Origin: REEB76 sp049698775
GTDB taxonomy: Bacteria; Pseudomonadota; Gammaproteobacteria; Natronospirales; REEB76
Assembly: GCA_049698775.1 (NCBI GenBank)
Contig: JBAVYM010000019.1
Span: 1-64,000, forward strand
Reading direction: 5' to 3'
DNA: 64,000 nt
Translations under genes and position numbers: made by a program
Notes under the pieces: generated by a model
The model's input: only the letters and a program-made list of their open reading frames with translations
The model's database searches: none
What the model was told of the DNA's origin: nothing
In this document: piece after piece, positions 44,481 to 52,214 of the stretch
Position numbering within the stretch: the stretch's first letter is position 1
How the letters are laid out: the number at the start of each line of letters is the position of its first letter

Positions 44481-45644
44481 TCAGGCCGGCGCCAGCTCCC
44501 GCAACCGGTGGTATTCCTCATTCACAATGCACGCCGCACTTTGCACGTCTGCATCCGTTGTGAAACGCCCGACGCTGAACCGGATGCTGCTGCTCGCCAG
44601 TTGATCGTCGCGCCCCAGGGCTCGCAACACAAACGAAGGCTGCTTGTCGGCCGAAGTGCAGGCAGAACCGCTCGACACCGCCAGTCCACCGCAGGCGAAC
44701 AGCAGGCTTTCGCCTTCGATGCCGGGGAAGCCCACGTTGAGAATGCCGCAGACACGCTGCGTGGGATGACCGTTCAGCACGGCTTCGGGCACGGCCATGT
44801 GCAGGGCTTTCCACAATTGCTGGCGCAACGTGCTTGAGTGCGCCACGTCTTTCGCAAGCTCGTCTTTGGCGATGCGATAGGCTTCGCCCATACCTACGAT
44901 CTGGTGCGTGGCCAGCGTGCCGGAACGCAGGCCGTGCTCGTGACCGCCGCCGTGGATGAGCGGATCCAGATTCACGCGCGGTTCGCGGCGCACGTAAAGC
45001 GCTCCGATGCCCTTGGGTCCGTAGAGCTTATGGCCGGAGAAAGACATCAAGTCAACCGACATGGCTTTCAAGTCAATCGGCAGTTTGCCGGCACTCTGCG
45101 CGGCATCCACGTGGAAAAATACGCCGTGTGCGCGCGTGATCTTGCCGATGGCGGCTATGTCATTGACAGTGCCGATCTCGTTGTTCACGTGCATGATGGA
45201 CACCAGCACCGTATCCGGGCGCAGCGCCTGCTCCACCATCTGCGGCTGAATCACGCCGTCGCCGTCTGGTTTAAGCCAAGTCACGGTAAATCCGTCATGC
45301 TCAAGTTGCTTGCAGGTATCCAGCACCGCTTTGTGCTCGATGCGCGAGGTAACGATGTGGCGGCCCTTGTCCCGGTAGAAATGCGCGACACCCTTGATGG
45401 CGAGATTGTCGGATTCGGTGGCACCGGAGGTAAAAATGATCTCGCCGGGTTCAGCATTCACCAGCGCCGCAACGTGTGTGCGCGCCTCTTCCACCGCGCC
45501 GCGCGCCTTGCGACCCGGCTGGTGGGCGGACGCGGGATTGGCGAACACGCCATCGCAGGTGAGGCAACAGGCCATCTTTTCCGCCACCCGCGGGTCCACC
45601 GGCGTGGTGGCAGCGTAATCCAGATAAATAATCTTTTCGCTCAT
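44481..45644 (-). CDS. iscS: IscS-type cysteine desulfurase
   Basis: 387 residues from ATG 45644. PLP lysine in SFSGHKLYGPKG and the mobile active Cys loop VSSGSACTSADKQPS are class-I IscS hallmarks. It supplies sulfur from cysteine to Fe-S scaffolds and tRNA thiolation. It ends at RLRELAPA, whereas E. coli IscS (404) has about 17 further residues with roles in IscU binding; that tail is absent. The gene is 12 bp before the IscU-like gene. Confidence 0.95.
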   Translation of the reverse strand: MSEKIIYLDYAATTPVDPRVAEKMACCLTCDGVFANPASAHQPGRKARGAVEEARTHVAALVNAEPGEIIFTSGATESDNLAIKGVAHFYRDKGRHIVTSRIEHKAVLDTCKQLEHDGFTVTWLKPDGDGVIQPQMVEQALRPDTVLVSIMHVNNEIGTVNDIAAIGKITRAHGVFFHVDAAQSAGKLPIDLKAMSVDLMSFSGHKLYGPKGIGALYVRREPRVNLDPLIHGGGHEHGLRSGTLATHQIVGMGEAYRIAKDELAKDVAHSSTLRQQLWKALHMAVPEAVLNGHPTQRVCGILNVGFPGIEGESLLFACGGLAVSSGSACTSADKQPSFVLRALGRDDQLASSSIRFSVGRFTTDADVQSAACIVNEEYHRLRELAPA

Positions 45645-45657
45645 GCTGTTTCCATCG

Positions 45658-46803
45658 TTAACCGGCCAGCGCCACGGCGCCGGTGCGTTTCGAAACAATC
45701 CCCGTGAGTGCCGCAAGTACGGCCTGCACGTCCTCGCCGCTATTCTCCATCCCGAGACTGATGCGCACCGCGCTGCGCGCCGTGGCTTCGTCCACGCCCA
45801 TGGCCAGCAATACGTGACTGGGTTTGCCGCTGCCGCTGTGACAGGCGGAACCGCTGGAGACCGCGATGCCGCGCTTGTCCAGTTGCATCACCAGCCATTC
45901 GCCATCGAAACCGTCAACACCGATCTGAACCGTATTGGGCAGACGTTCTGCGTGCTCGGCGAAAATCCGGATACCGGGCATGTGTTTGAGTCCCGCCTCC
46001 AGTTGTTCGCGTAGCGTTTGCATTTTCTGGCTGCGCGCGTCCAGTTCCGTGCGCGCCAGCTCCGCCGCCTTGCCGAAACCAACGATGCCGGCAAGGTTCT
46101 CGGTGCCGCCGCGCAGACCCTGTTCCTGGCCGCCGCCGGTGACTTGCGGCACAAGCTCCACACGCCGGTTCATAATGAGCGCGCCCACGCCGTGCGGGCC
46201 GTTGAGCTTATGGGCCGAAAGCGTCATGAGATCCACGCCGAGCGCGGCAAAATCCACGAGCATTTTGCCTGCCGCCTGGATAGAGTCAGTATGCAGGAGT
46301 GCGCCGGATTGGTGAACACATTCGGCAACAGCTTGCACACCCTGGATCACGCCGGTCTCGTTATTCGCCAGCATCAGCGAGACCAGCCGCACATCCTTGC
46401 CCAACATCTTTTCCAGTGCCGGCAGGTCGAGTCGGCACTCGCTGTCCACCGGGATGCGCGCCACGCTCCAGCCGTCTCGCGCCAATGCATCGGCCGGTTC
46501 CTGGACGGCGGCGTGTTCAATGCTGCTGATCAGCAGCCGTCCTTGTGGTGTACCGTGACACACACCCTTGAGCGCCAGATTGTCCGCTTCGGTGCCGCCG
46601 CCGGTAAACACCACTTGCCCCGGCTGTACGTTCACCAGCGCCGCCACTTGTCTGCGCGCCGTTTCGAGCGCGGCATGTGCTTCGCGTCCGTAGCGGTGCA
46701 CACTGGCCGGATTGCCGTGGGTACCGCGCAACCAGGGCAGCATGGCGTCCAGCACCCGCGGGTCCAGCGGCGTAGTGGCGTTGTGATCGAGAAAAACAGC
46801 CAT
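45658..46803 (-). CDS. Second cysteine desulfurase (NifS/IscS-like)
   Basis: 381 residues from ATG 46803. PLP lysine motif TLSAHKLNGPHG and the catalytic loop VSSGSACHSGSGKPSHVL are present; sequence is clearly different from the adjacent IscS (e.g. PASVHRYGREAHAAL vs PASAHQPGRKARGAV). It begins 51 bp after trmJ and ends 13 bp before the iscS start, so both desulfurases belong to one transcript. No IscR gene is found; the place iscR often occupies holds this gene. Confidence 0.93.
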   Translation of the reverse strand: MAVFLDHNATTPLDPRVLDAMLPWLRGTHGNPASVHRYGREAHAALETARRQVAALVNVQPGQVVFTGGGTEADNLALKGVCHGTPQGRLLISSIEHAAVQEPADALARDGWSVARIPVDSECRLDLPALEKMLGKDVRLVSLMLANNETGVIQGVQAVAECVHQSGALLHTDSIQAAGKMLVDFAALGVDLMTLSAHKLNGPHGVGALIMNRRVELVPQVTGGGQEQGLRGGTENLAGIVGFGKAAELARTELDARSQKMQTLREQLEAGLKHMPGIRIFAEHAERLPNTVQIGVDGFDGEWLVMQLDKRGIAVSSGSACHSGSGKPSHVLLAMGVDEATARSAVRISLGMENSGEDVQAVLAALTGIVSKRTGAVALAG

Positions 46804-46853
46804 GGATGAAGTGCAGCGCGAGATTCGATGCGTCATTATACCAAGACAGCAAA

Positions 46854-47579
46854 TCAGCCCTGTTTCCTCGGCTTGCCGTGCTGCAACGCGTTCAAAAGGC
46901 CGCGCAGGATGTTCACTTCGCTCTGATCGGGCCGGGCGCGGCCGAACAGATGCCGCAGGCGCCGCATGAGATGCTTGGGATTGGCGGGATCGAGAAAGCC
47001 ACTGTCGAGGGCCGCGGTCTCCAGGTGAGCATAGAGCCCTTCCATTTCTTCCGCGGTCGCCGCCGGTACATCGTCTCGGGAAACGGATTCCGCAAGACCG
47101 CGTGCCAGCATGAATTCGTAGGTGATGACCTGCACGGCAGCCGCCAGATTGAGCGAGCTGTATTCTGGATTCGCGGGAATATTGATCAGATAATGGCAAC
47201 GGTCCGCTTCCTCGTTGGTGAGTCCGGTGCGCTCGCGGCCGAACAGCACCGCCACGTCTTGCTCCGCTGATACCGCCAGCAGTTTCGGCACGCCGTCGCG
47301 CGGCGCCAATTCCGGCGGGCCGAGACCGCGATGGCGTGCGCTGGTACCCGCCACCAGTGCGCAACCTCGCAAGGCTTCATCGAGACGCGTAACTACTTGC
47401 GCGCGTTCCAGCACATCAACTGCGCCTGCGGCACGCGCGTTTGCTTCGGGATGGGGAAACGCCGCGGGATTCACCAGCACCAGCGTATCCAGGCACATGG
47501 TTTTCATGGCGCGTGCCGCGGCGCCGATGTTGCCGGGATGACTGGTTTCCACCAGCACGACGCGGATTTGTCTGGGCAT
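46854..47579 (-). CDS. trmJ: tRNA (cytidine/uridine-32-2'-O)-methyltransferase TrmJ
   Basis: 241 residues from ATG 47579. SPOUT-family start RVVLVETSHPGNIGAAARAMKTMCLDTLVLVNP, later VLFGRERTGLTNEEADRCHYLINIPANPEYSSLNLAAAVQVITYE are the TrmJ/TrmH knot motifs. Adds 2'-O-methyl at tRNA position 32. It heads the Fe-S operon as in E. coli (trmJ-isc). Confidence 0.95.
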   Translation of the reverse strand: MPRQIRVVLVETSHPGNIGAAARAMKTMCLDTLVLVNPAAFPHPEANARAAGAVDVLERAQVVTRLDEALRGCALVAGTSARHRGLGPPELAPRDGVPKLLAVSAEQDVAVLFGRERTGLTNEEADRCHYLINIPANPEYSSLNLAAAVQVITYEFMLARGLAESVSRDDVPAATAEEMEGLYAHLETAALDSGFLDPANPKHLMRRLRHLFGRARPDQSEVNILRGLLNALQHGKPRKQG

Positions 47580-47701
47580 GACGGTGTGGAGGCTGCTGCG
47601 GGCTTCTGCTATTCTACGCGCCCTGCCGCGCCTATCGTATCGGCGCGGCCCGCTCTTTAACCGGAATCCATCAAGCGTTCCTGGCCCAGGAGAAAAATTA
47701 G

Positions 47702-47811
47702 GGAAGGCCTGATTTATTCCACTTCTGTCATTCCCGCGCAGGCGGGAATCCAGCAATATCAAGAACCTGGATACCCGCTTTCGCGGGTATGACGGATAAA
47801 TCAGGGGCTCC
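47702..47811. mobile_element. MITE-like element, copy 2
   Basis: 110 bp with inverted ends GGAAGGCCTGATTTAT (47702-47717) and ATAAATCAGGGGCTCC (47796-47811), 14 of 16 positions complementary. The interior holds TTCCCGCGCAGGCGGGAAT, a short hairpin, and CCTGGATACCCG...CGGGTAT, a second. It lies between trmJ and suhB and codes for nothing. Confidence 0.8.
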
Positions 47812-47939
47812 TTATATATTTTGCCGACTGGCTAGGCAAAAGTGTCCGAGAAAGCGGAGTTGACACGCCAGTCAATGAGCATTTCGAGGGCGCTTTTAAC
47901 GCTGCCAGGTGGCAAAAGATCAATTTTGGAAAAAGAATT

Positions 47940-48731
47940 ATGCAACCGTTGTTGAACATCGCCATCAGCGCCGCACGCAAAGCCGGCGACATCATCATCC
48001 GCCACGTGGGCCGCATTGACCGCCTCACCATCAAGGCCAAGGAACACAATGATTTCGTGAGCCAGGTGGACCGGCTCGCGGAAGAAGAAATCATCTACAC
48101 CATCCGCAAAGCGCATCCGGATCACGCCATCCTTGCGGAGGAAAGCGGCGCGCTGAGCGGCAACGACGAATTTCTGTGGATCATTGATCCGCTGGACGGC
48201 ACCACCAATTTCTTGCACGGATTTCCGGCATTCTCCGTTTCCATTGCCCTCAAGCACCGCGGCCGCCTGGAACACGGCGTCATCTACGACCCCATGCGCC
48301 AGGAACTGTTTACCGCCAGCCGTGGCGACGGCGCGCAGGTGGACGGCAAGCGCATGCGCGTTACGGCGCAAAAAACCCTGGAAGGCGCGCTCATCGGCAC
48401 CGGCTTCCCGTTCCGGGAAAGTCATAATCTCGATCTTTATATGAAGATGTTCGAGACCGTGGTGCGCCAGACCGCCGGCGTACGCCGCGCGGGTTCGGCC
48501 GCGTTGGATCTCGCTTATGTGGCAGCCGGCCGCCTGGATGGCTTCTGGGAGATGGGATTGAAACCATGGGACATCGCTGCGGGCGTATTGATGATCCAGG
48601 AATGCGGTGGACTGGTGGGTGGCTTCGATGGCACGCCGGGCATGCCCGAGAACGGCGACATCCTGGCGGGTGGGGAGAAAATTTATGCGGCGATGGCAGA
48701 AGAGTTCAAGCGGTTGATTGCGGCTGCGTAA
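47940..48731 (+). CDS. suhB: Inositol-1-monophosphatase SuhB
   Basis: 263 residues. The Mg2+-binding motifs of the family are intact: AEESG (residues ~68-72), IDPLDGTTNFLHGFP (~80-95) and KPWDIAAGVLMIQECGG (~211-226). SuhB hydrolyses inositol-1-phosphate, and in E. coli it also joins the rRNA antitermination complex. A partial copy of its 3' part is found at 49462-49637. It follows a 128-bp region after MITE copy 2. Confidence 0.95.
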   Translation: MQPLLNIAISAARKAGDIIIRHVGRIDRLTIKAKEHNDFVSQVDRLAEEEIIYTIRKAHPDHAILAEESGALSGNDEFLWIIDPLDGTTNFLHGFPAFSVSIALKHRGRLEHGVIYDPMRQELFTASRGDGAQVDGKRMRVTAQKTLEGALIGTGFPFRESHNLDLYMKMFETVVRQTAGVRRAGSAALDLAYVAAGRLDGFWEMGLKPWDIAAGVLMIQECGGLVGGFDGTPGMPENGDILAGGEKIYAAMAEEFKRLIAAA

Positions 48732-48813
48732 CGTCGGTAATCAAAGTCATGTGTGCGTTTGAAAAACTCATTGCCATGGCCGTGCGCGACTTGTCTGGCA
48801 TGAAATGCACAGG

Positions 48814-49110
48814 TCAACGCCGCTGCGGCCAGATCATCGGGTCGCGGCTGCCGTGAAACACGGCGAGCACCACGATACGTGCGGACTCCGCTCGGAAATA
48901 GATACTGTAAGGGAAACGCCGTACCACCGCCCGTCGCAGATTCTTGTAAACGACGGGATAAAACTCCGGAGCCTCTGAAGCTTGCGCGGTGCAGCGCTCA
49001 ATCTCGGTAATGAATTCAGCGCCGAGGCCGGGGCGTTGCGCCTCGTACCAAGCTGCCGCCTCAACAAGCTCCGCGCGCGCCGCTGCGCGGAAGCTGACAG
49101 CAAGGCTCAT
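48814..49110 (-). CDS. ParE/RelE-family toxin
   Basis: 98 residues. FRAAARAELVEAAAWYEAQRPGLGAEFITEIER at the start and VVRRFPYSIYFRAESARIVVLAVFHGSRDPMIW near the end are standard ParE/RelE-superfamily blocks. ParE members inhibit gyrase and RelE members cut mRNA; which one cannot be told. Its ATG overlaps the antitoxin stop by four bases (ATGA), so production is coupled. Downstream of suhB on the opposite strand. Confidence 0.9.
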   Translation of the reverse strand: MSLAVSFRAAARAELVEAAAWYEAQRPGLGAEFITEIERCTAQASEAPEFYPVVYKNLRRAVVRRFPYSIYFRAESARIVVLAVFHGSRDPMIWPQRR

Positions 49111-49334
49111 CGTCTGATACGGGCAAGCGCTTCGACCTTGACCTCATTCCACGGGGCCGTATCGTTCGGGTTCGCTTCGTGTTCGGCAATACGCCGGTCC
49201 AGCTCGGTTTTCTGCGCCTCGGTCGGCAGCGGAACCCCATTGCGCCCGGCGATGTCATCCCACAGCGCCTCCACCAGGTCAAGCTGGTCTTCGAGGCTCA
49301 ACTGGCGGACTTGGTCAAGAAGCTGCGTGTTCAT
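49107..49334 (-). CDS. Antitoxin of the ParE/RelE module (addiction module, PF09720-type)
   Basis: 75 residues: LLDQVRQLSLEDQLDLVEALWDDIAGRNGVPLPTEAQKTELDRRIAEHEANP, a pattern of short antitoxins of the 'putative addiction module' family. It lacks a recognisable DNA-binding domain and would neutralise the toxin by binding. TATACT lies at 49347-49342, eight bases before the ATG, so the transcript may be almost leaderless; no clear -35 was found. Confidence 0.88.
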   Translation of the reverse strand: MNTQLLDQVRQLSLEDQLDLVEALWDDIAGRNGVPLPTEAQKTELDRRIAEHEANPNDTAPWNEVKVEALARIRR

Positions 49335-49461
49335 AAATGAAAGTATACGCTCACTGGATTGCGAGGGCAGCGCGGTGAGGATACGCTGCGGCAGATTGTT
49401 CGATCTCGGCTAGGCGCTCTTTCAACCGCGGTTGCAAAGCTTCCGCCGCGGCCTGCCACTG

Positions 49462-49637
49462 TGCTCGATCGGGCTTACGTCGCCGCCGACGCGTTGCTGA
49501 TCCAGGAAGCCGGTGGGCTCGTAGGCGGCTTCAACGGCACACTCGGCATGCCCGAGAACGGCGATATCCTGACGGGTGGAGAGAAAATTTATGCGGCGAT
49601 GGCGGAAGAATTCAAAACACTCACGGTAGGTTCATAA
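49462..49637 (+). pseudogene. Truncated duplicate of the suhB 3' end
   Basis: The translated fragment (LDRAYVAADALLIQEAGGLVGGFNGTLGMPENG ... GGEKIYAAMAEEFKTL) matches SuhB residues from ~190 to the stop except for an internal loss of about 18 residues (those around GFWEMGLKPWDIAAG, the second metal site). DNA identity is high, e.g. GAGAAAATTTATGCGGCGAT is identical. It has no proper start, so it is a remnant rather than a gene. It lies on the far side of the toxin-antitoxin pair. Confidence 0.85.
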
Positions 49638-49744
49638 AAACGCGGCTTGTGCTGTGATACGTATCCCCGGACCCCGGTTCATGCAGATACTCGCTCTATC
49701 CCTATTCCTCCCGCTCGTTTATGCGTACGCAGACAAACATGGCG

Positions 49745-50722
49745 TCAGTTCGTCGCCACTTTGGAAGCCATGGTATTCACACCATCAGTTCGATTCGTTT
49801 TGTCCGAAGATGACGGATACCATACTGCCGTACCCAGATTTGCATCAGCTGCATAACGATTAGAAAGACTTGTCAGTATCTTTGTTTTGAAATCGTATAA
49901 ATACAAATCGCTAACTTCGTAAAACCCACGTCTGAAGCTAAACCAAATTCCTCCGTAACCAGTCATAATTGCGGAATCATATTCATTGACATACGCAACC
50001 ATAGCCAATCCGCTATTTAATATTCCAAAATGTATCCGTTCCTTGCCCAATCCATCTAAGCGAGCCAAATAATAGTTTCCTGCGTTATTGCATACCAACT
50101 GATCGGTCCGAGAGCGCCACACGGTTGGACGACAGTTGGCAATGCTTAGAAACGAGGATCGGTGTGTCTCAAAATCGTAAGTCTTCAGTCGAAAGTTCCC
50201 ACCAAGTATCCCAACCGTATATACCACTTGATGATCGGACACAACAATAATTGATCCGGCAGTTCCGGTATCGTCTATCAGATGCGACTGCAGCGGGGTA
50301 TCCACGTTCGCCCAATACAGGGACCAGTGGCTGGAATCTGCTCCTCCTACCAACCCGAAAAAGACTACCACTTTTAACTGCGGCAAATACCTTAGACTCC
50401 GCCTTTGCATTGCGCCGCCATACGGCATCACGCTGCCGTTCAGCCGGTCAACAATTAGTTCACCGGTCATACCGAAACTTCCGCGTACCAGCGATTCGTA
50501 ACCAAGTAGCAGATGCTGATCGTCCAGTTTGTCGAGCGAGGTCATTACCATCTCTGGATTCTTATACACCGGCACGACGTTCCGATCCTGTAGATTCATG
50601 GCATACAGAGTCTGGCCCCACGAAAAATACAATATACCGGTATAATCCTTATTGTCATGTGCCCCTGAACAGGCGCCCATGCACAGGGTTACAACAACAA
50701 TACAGGCAAGTGATCGGATCAT
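49745..50722 (-). CDS. Putative lipoprotein, beta-propeller-like, unknown function
   Basis: 325 residues. Leader MIRSLACIVVVTLCMGAC with a lipobox-like MGAC (Cys 18), then Asp/Tyr/Ser-rich strand-rich sequence with recurring phrases (YTGILYFSWGQTLYAMNL, DDQHLLLGYESL, VYTVGILGGNFRLKTYDFETH, VSDLYLYDFKTKIL) like the blades of a propeller. No known domain recognised. AT-richer than the neighbourhood, like the TonB-C-like lipoprotein at 22136, suggesting separate origin. No co-directed neighbour. Confidence 0.55.
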   Translation of the reverse strand: MIRSLACIVVVTLCMGACSGAHDNKDYTGILYFSWGQTLYAMNLQDRNVVPVYKNPEMVMTSLDKLDDQHLLLGYESLVRGSFGMTGELIVDRLNGSVMPYGGAMQRRSLRYLPQLKVVVFFGLVGGADSSHWSLYWANVDTPLQSHLIDDTGTAGSIIVVSDHQVVYTVGILGGNFRLKTYDFETHRSSFLSIANCRPTVWRSRTDQLVCNNAGNYYLARLDGLGKERIHFGILNSGLAMVAYVNEYDSAIMTGYGGIWFSFRRGFYEVSDLYLYDFKTKILTSLSNRYAADANLGTAVWYPSSSDKTNRTDGVNTMASKVATN

Positions 50723-50921
50723 CGAATCAGCCTCCAGGGCCTAATAGACATATAGAAACGAATGTTTCGCAATTAGGAGAAATGGAGTCATAGCGAATAT
50801 CGCCTTGGGATTAAGTCTATCACTCAAGGTCCATGTTTGGTTTCTCTTTTTTCTTTGGAGACCACCCACGGCGGCTTGAGTTTAAAGTAGCTACACACGT
50901 CTCAAGACGCTCTTAGCGCCA

Positions 50922-51175
50922 TTTCTTTGGTCACTTTCTTTGTGGCGAGATAAAGAAAGTGGCCTGCTGTGTGGGCGCTGTACAGGGATGTACGAGTGTC
51001 GCTGAAGGCAGGATGCCGGAAGCGACCGCGGCAGCCCCATCTCTAAATTGAACACGGCCAAAGGCCGCGTAAATTTCACCCCTCATCCTACCCTCGGCAA
51101 CTGCTCCCGGCGTTGCCCTACCTCCTACATCCCTGTAGTCGTCTCCCGCAAGGGGCGAGGGGAAAAGGAGTTCCC
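50922..51175. repeat. Composite intergenic repeat block
   Basis: The 540-bp gap between the lipoprotein gene and secF has no gene. Inside it are CACTTTCTTT (50932-50941) and AAAGAAAGTG (50952-50961) as a hairpin, typical of a widespread proteobacterial repeat, then TACAGGGATGTAC near 50980 facing CTACATCCCTGTA near 51124, and a CTCCCGCAAGGGG end. It is probably several repeat insertions stacked together. 50723-50921 shows nothing recognisable. Confidence 0.6.
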
Positions 51176-51183
51176 AAACAAAC

Positions 51184-51202
51184 AGAGCGCCATGGGCGCT
51201 CT
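51184..51202. terminator. Intrinsic terminator downstream of secF
   Basis: An 8-bp stem AGAGCGCC / GGCGCTCT around ATG is followed in the secF direction by TGTTTGTTT. It lies 65 bp after the secF stop. Confidence 0.65.
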
Positions 51203-51207
51203 TTTAT

Positions 51208-51262
51208 CAAGATGGATTCCCGCCGGAGCCTGCCCTCGCGTAGGCGGGGGCGGGAATGACAA
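51208..51262. repeat. Inner fragment related to the MITE-like elements
   Basis: ATGGATTCCCGCC...GGCGGGAATGACA resembles the central hairpin of the 110-bp elements at 47702 and 63731, but lacks the terminal inverted repeats. It lies just before the end of secF. Confidence 0.5.
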
Positions 51263-51266
51263 ACTA

Positions 51267-52202
51267 TTACGGCATGTCATCCACTTTCTTTTCTTCCTTG
51301 ATATGCACCATGAGGTCTTTCTTGCTCACACCCAGCATCAGTGCGATGGCGCTGGCGATGTAGATGGAAGAATAGGTGCCGACGATGATGCCCACGAACA
51401 GCGCGATGGAAAAGCCGCGCAGCACCGGACCGCCGAGTATCCACAGCGCGATCACCACCAGCAGCGTGGTCCCGGAGGTGATGATGGTACGCGACAGGGT
51501 CTGGTTGATGGCAAGGTTGATGATCTCGAAGGACGTGCCCTTGCGCATGATGCGGAAATCCTCGCGGATCCGGTCAAACACCACCACGGTATCGTTCACC
51601 GAATAGCCCATGACCGCCAGCACCGCGGCCAGCACGTTGAGATCAAACTCGATGTGAAAAATGGAAAAGAAACCGACCACGAATACCACGTCGTGCAGGG
51701 TCGCCAGCACGCCGCCGATGGCAAGCCGCCGCTCGAAGCGGAACCACACGTAAGCGAGAATGCCGGCCAGCGTCAGGATGAAAGCCAGCGCGCCCTTGGT
51801 GGCCAGATCCTTGCCGACCTCGGGACCGACGAAATTTACGGCTTCGAGTTTCACCTGGGCATCGTGCTGCTGCAGTGCCGCCAGCACTGCGTTGCCAGTG
51901 TCCTTGCCGGACACGCCTTTCTTCGGCTGCAGGCGCAGCAGCACTTCTTCCGGCGTGCCGAAATTCTGCACGATGGCGTCCTTGAATCCGGCCGCGGTCA
52001 GGGTGTCGCGGATTTCGCGCAAATTCGCGGGTTGCGGATAGGACACCTGCACGGTGACACCGCCGGTGAAATCCACGGCGAAATTCAGGCCATGAATGGA
52101 CAGGGATACCACCGCGACCAGCAGCACCGCAATGGACCAGACGATGGCGAACTTGCGCAGGCGCAGGAAATTGATATGCGGGACTTTGTGAAAGAATTCC
52201 AT
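51267..52202 (-). CDS. secF: Protein translocase subunit SecF
   Basis: 311 residues. The SecF opening (IWSIAVLLVAVVSLSI near TM1, then NFAVDFTGGVTVQV) and the membrane block VVFDRIREDFR ... TLSRTIITSGTTLLVVIAL are standard. Works with SecD to use the proton gradient for late stages of export. Starts 12 bp after the secD stop. Confidence 0.97.
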   Translation of the reverse strand: MEFFHKVPHINFLRLRKFAIVWSIAVLLVAVVSLSIHGLNFAVDFTGGVTVQVSYPQPANLREIRDTLTAAGFKDAIVQNFGTPEEVLLRLQPKKGVSGKDTGNAVLAALQQHDAQVKLEAVNFVGPEVGKDLATKGALAFILTLAGILAYVWFRFERRLAIGGVLATLHDVVFVVGFFSIFHIEFDLNVLAAVLAVMGYSVNDTVVVFDRIREDFRIMRKGTSFEIINLAINQTLSRTIITSGTTLLVVIALWILGGPVLRGFSIALFVGIIVGTYSSIYIASAIALMLGVSKKDLMVHIKEEKKVDDMP

Positions 52203-52214
52203 GACGGCTTTTCC

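Noticed and set aside
49462..49637. suhB-like fragment as a working second phosphatase
   Set aside because: It lacks the first two metal sites and a start, so it is a remnant.
49654..49863. Short plus-strand open frames with a hydrophobic start near the suhB fragment
   Set aside because: They overlap the end of the lipoprotein gene and have no conservation signal I can see.
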